64,000 nucleotides of DNA from contig NZ_LR722659.1 in assembly GCF_902500225.1 (NCBI RefSeq), forward strand, positions 1-64,000. The letters are read 5' to 3'. This document shows positions 26,527 to 34,789 of the stretch, piece by piece. The position numbers and the translations under genes were made by a program. The notes below the pieces were generated by a model. That model did not search any database and was not told the origin of the DNA. It saw only the letters and a list, made by a program, of their open reading frames with translations. This DNA comes from Buttiauxella massiliensis. Its GTDB lineage: Bacteria > Pseudomonadota > Gammaproteobacteria > Enterobacterales > Enterobacteriaceae. Each line of letters starts with the position of its first letter. Within the stretch, counting starts at the first letter, position 1.

Positions 26527-26817
26527 CGGGAAACCGACTTGGAGTTTGTTCAGCGCATTCTGTCGGAAGTGGGGATTTACTGGCGTACTGAGATGGACAG
26601 CATCCGGGAAATGGATGTCTTTATCCTGGCCGACAGCCAGCTCAACTATCAGTTTGATGTGCGCCTGCCGTACAGCGAGCCGTCCGGTCTGTACGATGGT
26701 GCGGCGGAGTCAGTGTGGGATGTGCGCACTAAAAACCAGGTGGTCACCGGCACGGTTGCCAGCATAACAGGTGAACATTACCGCTACGCCGCCCTTTTGT
26801 GGCGGAAGTTAAAATAG
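26527..26817 (+). pseudogene. vgrG: VgrG copy 4, short internal remnant
   Basis: The scrap begins at the same codon (Arg153 equivalent) as copy 3, after an in-frame TAG, and runs RETDLEFVQ ... VVTGTVA. It then lacks 69 bp (23 codons) compared with copy 2. The deletion lies between two GCCA tetranucleotides, so it looks like a microhomology deletion. It continues ITGEHYRYAA for a few codons and then leaves vgrG homology, ending at a stop at 26815-26817. It cannot form a spike. Confidence 0.85.
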
Positions 26818-26941
26818 GGACTGTTGCTGGTGCGGCAGTAGGACCAGGTACAGTTATTACTGGGCTTGTGGGGGGATAGTATTTGGCGCGACCGGATATT
26901 ATGGTGCAGACTGGATTGCGGACTACATAGATGAAAATTAA
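26790..26941 (+). pseudogene. Effector C-terminal remnant, Gly-rich, frameshifted
   Basis: Right after the vgrG scrap, in another frame, comes FVAEVKIGTVAGAAVGPG and on to TGLVGG, then a stop. Shifting frame in the run of six G at about 26870-26875 gives GIVFGATGYYGADWIADYI and a TAA at 26939-26941. The next gene begins at 26931, inside this end, as in genuine toxin-immunity pairs. Glycine-zipper ends of this kind occur in membrane-active T6SS effectors. This is the tail of an effector whose main part has been lost; its family cannot be told from 48 residues. Confidence 0.55.
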
Positions 26942-27485
26942 TTTATTTAATCTTTTTAGAAAAGAAAACAACCTTCAAAAATTTTATCCACGGTCATCAT
27001 TTGAAAAGCTATTAGAATCAAAAAAATCATACCCTTTTTTTTCATCACTAGAAAACAATAAAATACACGCATATTCAACAAGATTCATGATTAACTTAAT
27101 TGATGTAAAAAAAATAGAAAATGAGATTGAGGTTTTCTTTCATAAAAAAATAAAAGAAAACAAAGAAAGCTTGTCATTTAACGGCAAGGCACTTCATTTT
27201 TTCAAATTTGAGGAATTTAATCAGACAGTAATAGCTATAATTACCAACAATAACAAGTTTATTAAGAATCTTTATGATATGAACCTTGAGCCGCCAGCTC
27301 CTCATATTGTTTTTCCAGAACGTGATTTTGAGGCTCTAGGCAGTTTGCAGGGTGATGTAGAGCTATGGTGGAATGTTTACTGGTCTCCATTTTGGTCCTC
27401 TCTGACTGAAGAAGAGAAAGGGAAATATTTAGTTCGTAGTGAACTATCGAGTGAGCTGAGTGAGTTTTTGATACTTCACAGTTAA
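26931..27485 (+). CDS. Orphan immunity protein, cassette D
   Basis: A 184 aa cytoplasmic protein starting MKINLFNLFRKENNLQKFYP, very AT-rich. The C-terminal half carries a Trp-rich segment (VELWWNVYWSPFWSSLTEEE) followed by KGKYLVRSEL. I have no family name for it. It overlaps the Gly-rich effector remnant by 11 bases, which strongly suggests that it was that toxin's immunity gene. The toxin is gone but the immunity frame is intact, so the cell may keep it as protection against kin that still carry the toxin. Confidence 0.6.
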   Translation: MKINLFNLFRKENNLQKFYPRSSFEKLLESKKSYPFFSSLENNKIHAYSTRFMINLIDVKKIENEIEVFFHKKIKENKESLSFNGKALHFFKFEEFNQTVIAIITNNNKFIKNLYDMNLEPPAPHIVFPERDFEALGSLQGDVELWWNVYWSPFWSSLTEEEKGKYLVRSELSSELSEFLILHS

Positions 27486-27510
27486 TTAAAAGAATGAGTT
27501 AAAGAAAACT

Positions 27511-27960
27511 ATGGATAGAAAATCCCCCTCCTTATATGAAATTCTCACTGGCAATTTCACGGGTGACCTTCCCCTTGAACTGGCAAATGAAGAGGACCAG
27601 GTTATTTTATCCGTACTGGATAATATCCAACGGATACTGAACTCACGTGCGGGTGCCATCTCTCATTTACCCGATTTCGGTTTACCGGATATGACTAAAA
27701 TCCTGCAAGGCATGCCTGGAACCGCCCATGAACTGATAGATACACTTTCCGGCGTTTTACTGAAGTATGAGCCTCGTTTGCAGACGCTCAATGTCACACT
27801 GCTTGAACAGGAAGTACCTGGAGAGCTGCGTTACGCCATCGATGCCGAACTGAAAGGTATTGGGCTTGTACGGTACGGCACTGAATTCATGCCTGAAGGT
27901 AAGGTGATGCTCAGGCATCTGAAACAACAGCAGTATCTGGAAAAACACCAGTTTATTTAA
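27511..27960 (+). CDS. tssE: T6SS baseplate protein TssE (gp25-like)
   Basis: A 149 aa gp25/lysozyme-like baseplate protein. It has the SLYEILTGNF start, the VILSVLDNIQRILNSRAGAI helix, LPDFGLPDMTKI, and YEPRLQTLNVTLLE near the C-terminus. TssE joins TssF and TssG in the wedge and initiates the sheath. It lies after the effector array, separated from the other baseplate genes by 14 kb, so the vgrG cassettes have expanded inside the structural operon. Confidence 0.92.
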   Translation: MDRKSPSLYEILTGNFTGDLPLELANEEDQVILSVLDNIQRILNSRAGAISHLPDFGLPDMTKILQGMPGTAHELIDTLSGVLLKYEPRLQTLNVTLLEQEVPGELRYAIDAELKGIGLVRYGTEFMPEGKVMLRHLKQQQYLEKHQFI

Positions 27961-27994
27961 CTCCCCCAACCCCTCATTCGATACGGACTTCACA

Positions 27995-29356
27995 ATGTTC
28001 CATTCAGCCGAACGCCACCTTAAAACAGGAAGCGATCCCCGCACACTGCCAGATTTCTCCGCATTACGTGATGAACTCTCAAAACTATCCCATCCCGCTC
28101 GTCCAGACGTGAAATGGCAGTATGTTGAAAAACTGGCATTAAATCTGTTCGATACCAATGGTGTCGAACTCCAGACGGCGGCATGGTATACCCTGGCAAG
28201 AACAAACCTGGCTGGTATACAGGGTTTCAATGAAGGCATGGCGATTCTTGATGCCCTGATACGTTATCAGTGGTCAACGATGTGGCCTGCATCGGCACAT
28301 GCCCGTATTGAAATACTCAGCAGCCTGAGTAAACGTCTCCAGCAGCAATTCAGGACACTGTCATTTCACAGAGTCGATTTACCAGCCCTGTACCAGAGCG
28401 AAAAATTGCTGAGCTCCACAGGTGAAACCTTGCAACGTCTGGAGCTTCACAATGCAGCCGGAACTGACATGCTGCGACAAATATTGAAAAATGCCGTAGT
28501 CAGGCTCGAAAATAGCGATGCTTCCTCAGACCAGTTAGAAAGCCATCGTACTGACGTCACGCTGCCAGTACGGGTAGAGGATCTTGCGGCAGAAGTGAAC
28601 AACAGTCCACGTTGGGTATATGTTGTAGATACTCAGCCAACGGTTAATGTCGAAGTCAGGCAGAAACCAACCCCCCGAATCGCACCCGGTCTGGCATTCC
28701 TCAGTGGATTGCTGACGGCGGGGGTATTGAGCCTCGTCGCGTTTAAATTCATACCGACATTGTTTAGCCATCCAGAGGAAGAGGCGGTGATGTCATCTCT
28801 CACAGCGTTACCAACCAGTTTGCCACTTCCCGTTGCTGATCAACTACGGCATGATTCACCTTCATGGTTAGCAAACAGTGATAGCTATGCGAAGACATTA
28901 AAAACCCGACTGGATGAACTCATCACCATACCTCCATACTGGCCGTTACAATATGGCTCTCAACTGGTCGAGCAAACTCGTCATCTTTACCCCGATACCG
29001 AACTGTCAAAAACAGTTTCAAAAGACTGGCAGTCCAAGTTAGTGGCGAATTCTTTGCCTGCTGCCAGTATTAGTGGGTGGTATCAGGGATTGACTGAGCT
29101 TCAGAAACTCCAGGACAGACTGAACCAACTGGACGAAAAGAAGGGCAAGTACATGACGGTGAGTGAGCTCAAAACGGCGGTGTTCTCTATATCGAAGTCA
29201 TTCAATGACAGCATCCCGGCCGAAGAGCTGATACGGCAATTGCAAACATCCCCTGTAAACCAGCCAGTGTCTCGGGACTTACAAAACCGGGCAGATTTAC
29301 AGCTCAGGCAGTTGAACAATTCCTACATGCTGGTCACACCCGGGAGCGGGGAATAG
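27995..29356 (+). CDS. VasL-domain T6SS protein (TssA-like/TagA type)
   Basis: A 453 aa protein. The N-terminal part is ImpA-like (DPRTLPDFSALRDELSKLSH, then AAWYTLARTNLAGIQGFNEG). A single membrane helix lies at about residues 230-252 (IAPGLAFLSGLLTAGVLSLV), followed by a VasL-type C-terminal region with YWPLQYGSQLVEQ. TssA-like proteins of this kind (TagA group) sit in the inner membrane and stop or clamp the growing sheath. It is the last T6SS gene before the island edge, 34 bases after tssE. Confidence 0.82.
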   Translation: MFHSAERHLKTGSDPRTLPDFSALRDELSKLSHPARPDVKWQYVEKLALNLFDTNGVELQTAAWYTLARTNLAGIQGFNEGMAILDALIRYQWSTMWPASAHARIEILSSLSKRLQQQFRTLSFHRVDLPALYQSEKLLSSTGETLQRLELHNAAGTDMLRQILKNAVVRLENSDASSDQLESHRTDVTLPVRVEDLAAEVNNSPRWVYVVDTQPTVNVEVRQKPTPRIAPGLAFLSGLLTAGVLSLVAFKFIPTLFSHPEEEAVMSSLTALPTSLPLPVADQLRHDSPSWLANSDSYAKTLKTRLDELITIPPYWPLQYGSQLVEQTRHLYPDTELSKTVSKDWQSKLVANSLPAASISGWYQGLTELQKLQDRLNQLDEKKGKYMTVSELKTAVFSISKSFNDSIPAEELIRQLQTSPVNQPVSRDLQNRADLQLRQLNNSYMLVTPGSGE

Positions 29357-29612
29357 GTGAAGTCATACCTTTAAGACCTGGTATTGCGATTTCGATTGTG
29401 CATTGGGATACTAAAGCTTCAGATTAAGCAAAGGGATAGACGATTTGACTCCACAATATCAAACGCAGATCACCGAGGAACAGGTTCATTTGTCCTGGTG
29501 CCTTCTGGTCCATATAGCCATGGAAGAAAAACGGTCAGGCTCCAGTAGTGAGCCAGCAGTACACATAACTAATAAGTAAAGTAACCACCCATGACGATTC
29601 ATGTGAAAAATG
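29357..29612. other. Gene-free gap with short coding-like scraps
   Basis: No full gene is seen between the vasL-like gene and the integrase. Two short open stretches on the plus strand look protein-like: one at 29359-29427 (EVIPLRPGIAISIVHWDTKA) and one at 29445-29579 (44 codons from a TTG, LTPQYQTQITEEQVHLSW). Neither has a convincing start or a recognised family. They are probably debris of deleted T6SS or island genes. Confidence 0.4.
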
Positions 29613-29652
29613 ACAAAAAAAGACATCTGACCACTTTGATGGCTAGATGTCT
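29613..29652 (-). terminator. Intrinsic terminator of the integrase gene
   Basis: An AGACATCT/AGATGTCT stem is followed, on the minus strand, by a run of seven T (seven A at 29614-29620 on the plus strand). It lies about 10 bases beyond the integrase stop codon. Confidence 0.75.
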
Positions 29653-29662
29653 GTTATGTTCA

Positions 29663-30872
29663 TTACCCACTTTTACCTAGCGAATGATGTGAAACCATTT
29701 TGTTATCAGCTAGATCGTCAATGTAATCCGCATACCACTGCATCATCTCTTGTCTTCCTTCCAGATACTGCGCATGGTTGTATGTACCCCGAATGCTGTT
29801 TTTATCCACATGTGCAAGCTGCATCTCGATCCATGCGGTGTTATAGCCTTGTTCATGCAGGATAGTACTCATCGTGTGGCGGAAACCGTGGCCAGTTGCT
29901 CGACCATCATAACCTATACGCTTGATTACCATGTTAATACTGGCTTCGCTCATCGGTTTGTTTACGTCATTCCGCCCTGAGAAAATCAGTTTGTAGTTAC
30001 CTGTTAGCTGTTCAAGGCGGCGAAGGGCATGTATAGCTTGAGTAGATAGCGGAACCAGATGGGGCCGTCTCATCTTCATTCTGGATTTTGGTATTTCCCA
30101 AACGTTGTTATCAAAATCAATTTCATTCAGCCATGCGTAACTCCACTGTTCTCAAGCCTGTTAGCATGAGTAAACGGGTTGCTAGCTGAGTTATTACACT
30201 CCCGGTGTACAAACCCAGTTTGCTAAGAAATTCTGGAAGTTCAGTTACGGATAGAAAAGGGTAGTGTTGTTTTTGGTGCCCTTGCAATGCGCTGGCAAGA
30301 TCTGGCGCTGGGTTGTGCTCTGCTCGGCCCGTCACAATTGCGTACCGAAAAACTTCACCGCATCGTTGCCGCACTTTGCTGGCTAACTCTGGCGCGCCAC
30401 GTTTTTCAATGCGTTGTAGCGCCGACAGAAGTTCAAGAGGTTTGATCCCATCGATTGGACGAGAACCAATATAAGGAAAGACATTATTTTTAAATGCCCT
30501 GATCACGTAACTTGTATAGTTTTCGGACCAGTTAGGCATTTTAGCGGTATACCATTCAGTCGCGATAGCTTCAAAGGTATTATCGATAGAATTCTTCTTA
30601 GCAAGTTGTTCTGCTTTTTTAACTTCACCAGGATCATTATTCGCAGCCAAAATTTTTCTGGCTTCTTCCCTTCTAGCACGAGCATTAGCAAGAGAAACAT
30701 CTGGGTAGGTCCCGAAGGATAATTTTTTCTCTTTACCAGCAAATCGATATTTCATGCGCCAGTATTTAGAGCCGTTAACATTGACCTGAAGATAGAGCCC
30801 GCCGCCATCAGCGAGTTTATAGATCTTTTCTTTGGGCTTTGCTGTGTCCATCTGACGTGCATTGAGCGGCAT
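29663..30872 (-). pseudogene. int: P4-type tyrosine integrase, frameshifted
   Basis: The N-terminal 249 codons (30872 to 30123) start MPLNARQMDTAKPKEKIYKL with the DUF4102 domain (LADGGGLYLQV, YRFAGKEKKLSFGTYPDVSL). They end with LTGLRTVELRMAE and a premature stop. The remainder (from about 30113 to 29663) resumes EIDFDNNVWEIPKSRMKMRR and holds HGFRHT and the YNHAQY region with the catalytic Tyr. An expected ...AEWNEIDF... would be restored by adding back one copy of a GAATG pentamer, so loss of one of two tandem copies is a likely cause. It points away from argW and starts about 175 bp from the tRNA 3' end, the usual arrangement for argW islands. Confidence 0.85.
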
Positions 30873-31046
30873 TTGGGGGCATCACTTTTTATTGAACACG
30901 GTAAGCCCCCATATAGGCCCCCAGCCAGTGATTGATTCTGGTGGAGTTGAGCTGACATTGGTTGATGTCAATATGCCGAAATGGTGGGTTATTATTGATT
31001 GTACGGGGTTTATGTTGAGTTCGGAAGACGTCAGAAGAAGTGTATA

Positions 31047-31072
31047 TGGTGTCCCCTGCAGGAATCGAACCT
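31047..31072 (-). other. Probable attachment site (attL/attR) at the argW 3' end
   Basis: The integrase remnant lies directly downstream of the tRNA 3' end, so the crossover would lie in the T-arm/acceptor part of argW. The second copy of this sequence, marking the other island end, was not found in the window and should lie left of position 1 if the T6SS locus belongs to the island. Confidence 0.5.
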
Positions 31073-31121
31073 GCAACTAGCCCTTAGGAGGGGCTTGTTA
31101 TATCCATTTAACTAAGAGGAC
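31047..31121 (-). tRNA. argW: tRNA-Arg (anticodon CCU), argW
   Basis: Read on the minus strand the 75 bases fold as a full tRNA: acceptor GTCCTCT/AGGGGAC, D arm AGTTAAATGGATATAAC, anticodon loop with CCT, T arm GCAGGTTCGATTCCTGC, and an encoded CCA end. The CCU anticodon and the neighbour yfdC identify it as argW. The 3' end of this gene is a common phage and island attachment site. Confidence 0.95.
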
Positions 31122-31123
31122 CT

Positions 31124-31250
31124 AATGCCCGTCATACTTCAAATTGTGGGGGTGTTGGCTGCATTCACAAATTCCAGTCACTTACTCAAGTAAGCTCCTG
31201 GAGATTTGTTCTTTTGCCGCCTACCCACAATTCGAACTATTTAGGGCATT
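31124..31250. repeat. ERIC element
   Basis: This 127-bp palindromic repeat has outer ends AATGCCC/GGGCATT, arms GTCATACTTCAAATTGTG and CCACAATTCGAACTATTTAG, and the central CAGTCACTTACTCAAGTAAG motif. Length and sequence match the full ERIC consensus. It separates argW from yfdC and lies opposite in orientation to the copy near 12.4 kb. Confidence 0.93.
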
Positions 31251-31324
31251 GCGCGGCGTAGTATACCCGCTTTTAGGTCTGAGTTAAGGGGCAGGTCTGC
31301 TGATTGCCTGAAACGTAACCAGTT

Positions 31325-32290
31325 TTATGTGCGTCGCGACTGTTTTTCGTCTTGAGGCTCTTCCTTGCCGTCCTCCACTTCCTGTTTACGCTTCGCTTTT
31401 GCTTTCGCTTCGGCTTTTTTCTTGTTGCTCATATCGTTACGGATTTGCGCATGGCTGATCAGTGCGAAGATAAACGTGCCGCCGCAGATGTTGCCTGCGA
31501 GCGTTGGCAAGGCGAACGGCCAGAAGAATTCACTCCAGTGGATGGTACCGTTAAATACCAGGTAGAGAATTTCCACGGAGCCGACCACGATGTGGGTTAA
31601 ATCCCCAAGCGCGACCAGCCAGGTCATGATGATGATGACAAATATTTTAGCCGAACCCGCAGAAGGGAACATCCACACCATGGTGGCGATTATCCAGCCG
31701 GAAATGATGGCGTTGGCAAACATTTCCCCCGGCGTGTTGTGCATCACGTCCATGCCGATAGAAACAAAAGCGTCGCGGGTTTGCTCGTCAAATATCGGCA
31801 TATATTCAAACGCATATGCCGCAAGGCCGGTGCCGATAATATTGCCGAGTAAAACCATGCCCCATAAGCGCATCAACAGCAGAAAGTTGCTGCCGCTCGG
31901 TTTTTGCATCACGGGCAGGACGGCGGTGACGGTGTTTTCAGTAAACAGTTGTTGGCGCGCCATGATCACGATGATAAAGCCAAAGGTGTAACCGAGGTTT
32001 TCGAGTAAGAAACTGCCGGGCACGCCTTCGAGATTGACGTGAAATATCCCCTTTGCCAGCAGCGATGCGCCCATCGATAATCCGGCGGCAACGGCTGACC
32101 AAAACAACGCCATTGCGTCGCGTTCCAGTTCTTTTTCACCGTCCTGGCGAATGTGCTCGTGAATCGCCATCGCCCGCGATGGCAGTTGTTCCTCGTCTAC
32201 TTCAATTTTTTCCCCGTGTTCTTTTTCGTCACTTTCGACCTCAATTTCATTGGTGGATTTGTTGATTTTCTCTTCTTTAATTTCACCCAT
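31325..32290 (-). CDS. yfdC: YfdC, formate/nitrite-transporter-family inner-membrane protein
   Basis: A 321 aa protein closely resembling E. coli YfdC: SRAMAIHEHIRQDGEKELER, then a six-helix channel domain (ALFWSAVAAGLSMGASLLAK, GYTFGFIIVIMARQQLFTEN, IISGWIIATMVWMF, GDLTHIVVGSVEILYL). Both ends are unusually charged: the N-terminus is acidic and lysine-rich, and the C-terminus is a KKKAEAKAKAK-type tail. It belongs to the FocA/NirC superfamily, but its substrate is not established. The ATG at 32290 fits the E. coli length; a GTG four codons upstream (32302) is possible. Confidence 0.93.
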   Translation of the reverse strand: MGEIKEEKINKSTNEIEVESDEKEHGEKIEVDEEQLPSRAMAIHEHIRQDGEKELERDAMALFWSAVAAGLSMGASLLAKGIFHVNLEGVPGSFLLENLGYTFGFIIVIMARQQLFTENTVTAVLPVMQKPSGSNFLLLMRLWGMVLLGNIIGTGLAAYAFEYMPIFDEQTRDAFVSIGMDVMHNTPGEMFANAIISGWIIATMVWMFPSAGSAKIFVIIIMTWLVALGDLTHIVVGSVEILYLVFNGTIHWSEFFWPFALPTLAGNICGGTFIFALISHAQIRNDMSNKKKAEAKAKAKRKQEVEDGKEEPQDEKQSRRT

Positions 32291-32496
32291 TTTTAAGGTC
32301 ACTCACTCATTATTGACTCCTCTAAGCGTAGCGGCTTTTAGCTCACTTCCACGAGATACAGACTAATTCGACTTAATTTTGATCTTGTGTCCGATGATTA
32401 CCTCTTTTGGAGTACCGCAGCGGCGTGAGCCCAACTGGAGCAAAGCCTATGATGTGTTATGATTTTGCATCCCGAGACAAGGAGTGGCTCCTCAAA

Positions 32497-33105
32497 ATGC
32501 TTGATGCGATTAACCTGACCTGCGTACGTGACGACCGCACGTTATTTAGCGAGCTGTCGTTTAGCGTTTTGCCGGGTGAAATGGTGCAAATTGCCGGCAA
32601 AAATGGCGCAGGGAAAACGTCGCTGCTACGGATTTTGGCAGGGCTTGCGCAAGCAGAAGAAGGCGAAGTTAAATGGCAGGGCGAAGCGTTATCCCGCATT
32701 CGTTATCAATATCATCAGGATCTGCTGTGGCTTGGTCATCAGCCTGGAGTTAAAACGGTTCTTACTGCATTCGAAAATCTGAGCTTCTATCACGCGCAAA
32801 GTGCGGAATCACTACGTTGGCAAGCGCTTACTGAAGTGGGGTTGCTGGGCTTTGAAGATGTGCCAGTCAATCAACTTTCCGCCGGGCAGCAACGTCGTGT
32901 GGCGCTCGCGCGTTTGTGGCTAAGCTCGCAAAAAATCTGGATTTTGGATGAGCCATTTACCGCCATCGATGTGACGGGTGTAGCAAAACTCACACGAAAG
33001 CTTGAACAACATGCCGAAAATGGCGGAATGGTGATCCTCACAACCCATCAGCCGCTGGCAACCAATAATGTTCGTCAAATTCATTTGCAGGAGAAACTGG
33101 CATGA
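32497..33105 (+). CDS. ccmA: Haem exporter ATP-binding protein CcmA
   Basis: A 202 aa ABC ATPase. Walker A is GKNGAGKT (residues 34-41), the signature [15 protein letters not shown], and Walker B IWILDEP. With CcmB it releases holo-CcmE from CcmC during System I cytochrome c maturation. The frame is open 30 codons further upstream, but the family N-terminus corresponds to ATG 32497. It is the first gene of a complete ccmABCDEFGH operon, and ccmB overlaps it by four bases. Confidence 0.94.
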   Translation: MLDAINLTCVRDDRTLFSELSFSVLPGEMVQIAGKNGAGKTSLLRILAGLAQAEEGEVKWQGEALSRIRYQYHQDLLWLGHQPGVKTVLTAFENLSFYHAQSAESLRWQALTEVGLLGFEDVPVNQLSAGQQRRVALARLWLSSQKIWILDEPFTAIDVTGVAKLTRKLEQHAENGGMVILTTHQPLATNNVRQIHLQEKLA

Positions 33106-33761
33106 TGCGCCGAATTTTTCTGCATGAACTGCGCGTGGTGTTCCGCAAAGGGGCGGAAATCGCCAACCCTTTATGGTTTTTCCTTATTGTTATCACGCTG
33201 TTTCCACTGGGAATTGGCCCTGAGCCGCAACTTCTGGCACGTATTGCGCCGGGTGTGATTTGGGTGGCTGCATTATTGGCATCACTGTTGGCGATGGACA
33301 GATTGTTTCGCGATGATTTTCAGGATGGCTTTCTTGAACAACTGATGTTGCTGCCAATCCCTTTGCCGATGGTGGTGTTAGCGAAAGTGACCGCTCACTG
33401 GGTGGTCACTGGCTTGCCGCTACTAATCCTTTCCCCGCTCGCTGCTTTGCTGCTAGGGATGGATTTTTACGGTTGGCAGGTGATGGCACTCACGCTGCTA
33501 ATCGGGACTCCGACATTGAGTTTTTTGGGAGCACCGGGCGTGGGGTTAACGGTGGGTTTACGGCGTAGCGGCGTGCTGCTGAGTTTGCTGGTTTTGCCGT
33601 TGACTATCCCGCTGCTAATTTTTGCCACCGCTGCGATGGACGCCGCATCAATGCATCTTCCGGTGGATGGTTATATGGCGATTCTTGGCGCGTTGCTTGC
33701 GGGCAGCGCAACACTAAGCCCGTTCGCTACGGCAGCGGCGCTGCGAGTGAGCATTCAATAA
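33102..33761 (+). CDS. ccmB: Haem exporter membrane protein CcmB
   Basis: A 219 aa inner-membrane protein with six hydrophobic helices. The family motifs are [55 protein letters not shown], and [20 protein letters not shown]. It pairs with the CcmA ATPase. A REP-like hairpin lies in the 81-bp gap before ccmC, the only sizeable gap in the operon. Confidence 0.95.
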   Translation: MMRRIFLHELRVVFRKGAEIANPLWFFLIVITLFPLGIGPEPQLLARIAPGVIWVAALLASLLAMDRLFRDDFQDGFLEQLMLLPIPLPMVVLAKVTAHWVVTGLPLLILSPLAALLLGMDFYGWQVMALTLLIGTPTLSFLGAPGVGLTVGLRRSGVLLSLLVLPLTIPLLIFATAAMDAASMHLPVDGYMAILGALLAGSATLSPFATAAALRVSIQ

Positions 33762-33769
33762 TTAAAAAA

Positions 33770-33801
33770 TGTCGGATGGCGCGTTGCTTATCCGACCTAC
33801 A
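33770..33801. repeat. REP-like palindromic element
   Basis: The sequence GTCGGATGGCGCGTTGCTTA followed by TCCGACCTAC forms an interrupted palindrome. It matches enterobacterial REP units (GCCGGATG...TTATCCGGCCTAC) with a G-C to A-T pair change. It lies between ccmB and ccmC and may stabilise the upstream part of the message. Confidence 0.75.
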
Positions 33802-33842
33802 AATTCAAACCCGATTTGGTTGATATTTTGTGAGCAACGATT

Positions 33843-34580
33843 ATGTGGAAATGGTTACATCAGCTCGCTAAACCCGAGCGACTTTACTTGCTATGCGGGC
33901 GTTTGGTTCCGTGGTTTGCCATCATCAGCGCGATACTTCTGGTGGTCGGTTGTGTCTGGGGCTTTGGTTTCGCTCCTGCGGATTATCAACAAGGCCAGAG
34001 CTATCGCATTATGTATCTTCACGTGCCTGCGGCAATTTGGTCGATGGGTATCTATGGCTCGATGGCAGTGGCTGCGTTTATCGGCCTGGTGTGGCAGATG
34101 AAAATGTCAGACCTTGCCGTTGCGGCAATGGCTCCTGTGGGGGCGGTGTTTACATTTATTGCGCTGGTGACCGGATCCGCATGGGGCAAACCGATGTGGG
34201 GAACTTGGTGGGTGTGGGATGCACGTCTGACTTCCGAGTTGGTGCTGCTGTTTCTCTATATAGGCGTGATTGCGCTGTATAACGCCTTTGACGACCGGCG
34301 CCTTGCCGGGCGTGCTGCGGGTATTCTGGTGCTGGTGGGCGTGGTGAACTTACCGATTATCCACTTCTCGGTGGAGTGGTGGAACACGCTGCACCAGGGT
34401 TCGACTAATATGCAGCAAAGTATTGACCCATCAATGCGCACTCCGTTACGCCTGACTATCTTCGGTTTTCTGATGCTGTTTGCCACGCTGACGTTAATGC
34501 GCCTGCGCAACCTCATCTTGCTTCAGGAGCAGCGTCGCCCGTGGGTAATGGAACTGGCGAATAAAGGGAGAAGCGCATGA
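33843..34580 (+). CDS. ccmC: Haem lyase component CcmC
   Basis: A 245 aa membrane protein with six helices and the Trp-rich WWD haem-handling motif (WGTWWVWDARLTSELVL). Periplasmic histidines lie in YLHVPAA and NLPIIHFSVEWWNTLHQG. CcmC transfers haem to CcmE. ccmD starts in its last codons (ATGA). Confidence 0.96.
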   Translation: MWKWLHQLAKPERLYLLCGRLVPWFAIISAILLVVGCVWGFGFAPADYQQGQSYRIMYLHVPAAIWSMGIYGSMAVAAFIGLVWQMKMSDLAVAAMAPVGAVFTFIALVTGSAWGKPMWGTWWVWDARLTSELVLLFLYIGVIALYNAFDDRRLAGRAAGILVLVGVVNLPIIHFSVEWWNTLHQGSTNMQQSIDPSMRTPLRLTIFGFLMLFATLTLMRLRNLILLQEQRRPWVMELANKGRSA

Positions 34581-34789
34581 GCAGCGCATTTTTAAACTGG
34601 ACAGATTTTTTTGCCATGGGTGGCTATGCGTTTTACGTCTGGCTTGCTGTCGCGCTAACCTTCATCCCATTGCTGGTGTTGGTGGTGCATACCCGTTTGC
34701 AGCATCGCACTATTTTAAATTCAGTCACGCGCCAACAGGCACGAGAAAAACGGATTCAGGCAGCACGTCAGGCAGAGGGAACTGAATGA
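34577..34789 (+). CDS. ccmD: Cytochrome c maturation protein CcmD
   Basis: A 70 aa protein with one membrane helix ([20 protein letters not shown]) and a charged cytoplasmic tail. CcmD stabilises the CcmABCD complex and aids release of haem-loaded CcmE. It overlaps both neighbours by four bases. Confidence 0.94.
   Translation: MSSAFLNWTDFFAMGGYAFYVWLAVALTFIPLLVLVVHTRLQHRTILNSVTRQQAREKRIQAARQAEGTE

Larger units (their letters stand above)
13493..26790. repeat. Array of direct vgrG repeats (four copies, two truncated)
   Basis: The vgrG sequence recurs in direct orientation at 13.04-15.36, 17.66-19.97, 22.29-24.15 and 26.53-26.79 kb. Between them lie cassettes of DUF4123, small protein, effector and immunity genes. 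Copies 3 and 4 both begin at the same point, the codon for Arg153 of copy 1, directly after the identical string TTATATCCGTAG. The unit 17.7-22.3 kb and the unit 22.3-26.5 kb are therefore a tandem duplication with an identical junction. Such repeats invite homologous deletion and amplification. Confidence 0.88.

Noticed and set aside
13037-27485. The repeated array as a CRISPR or Rhs locus
   Set aside because: The repeats are kilobase-sized coding units, not short spaced repeats, and no YD-repeat or RhsA-type core is present.
31047-31121. A second tRNA fragment of argW within the window as the other island end
   Set aside because: By eye no second copy of the 3' part of argW was found between 1 and 31 kb; a systematic search would be needed to be certain.
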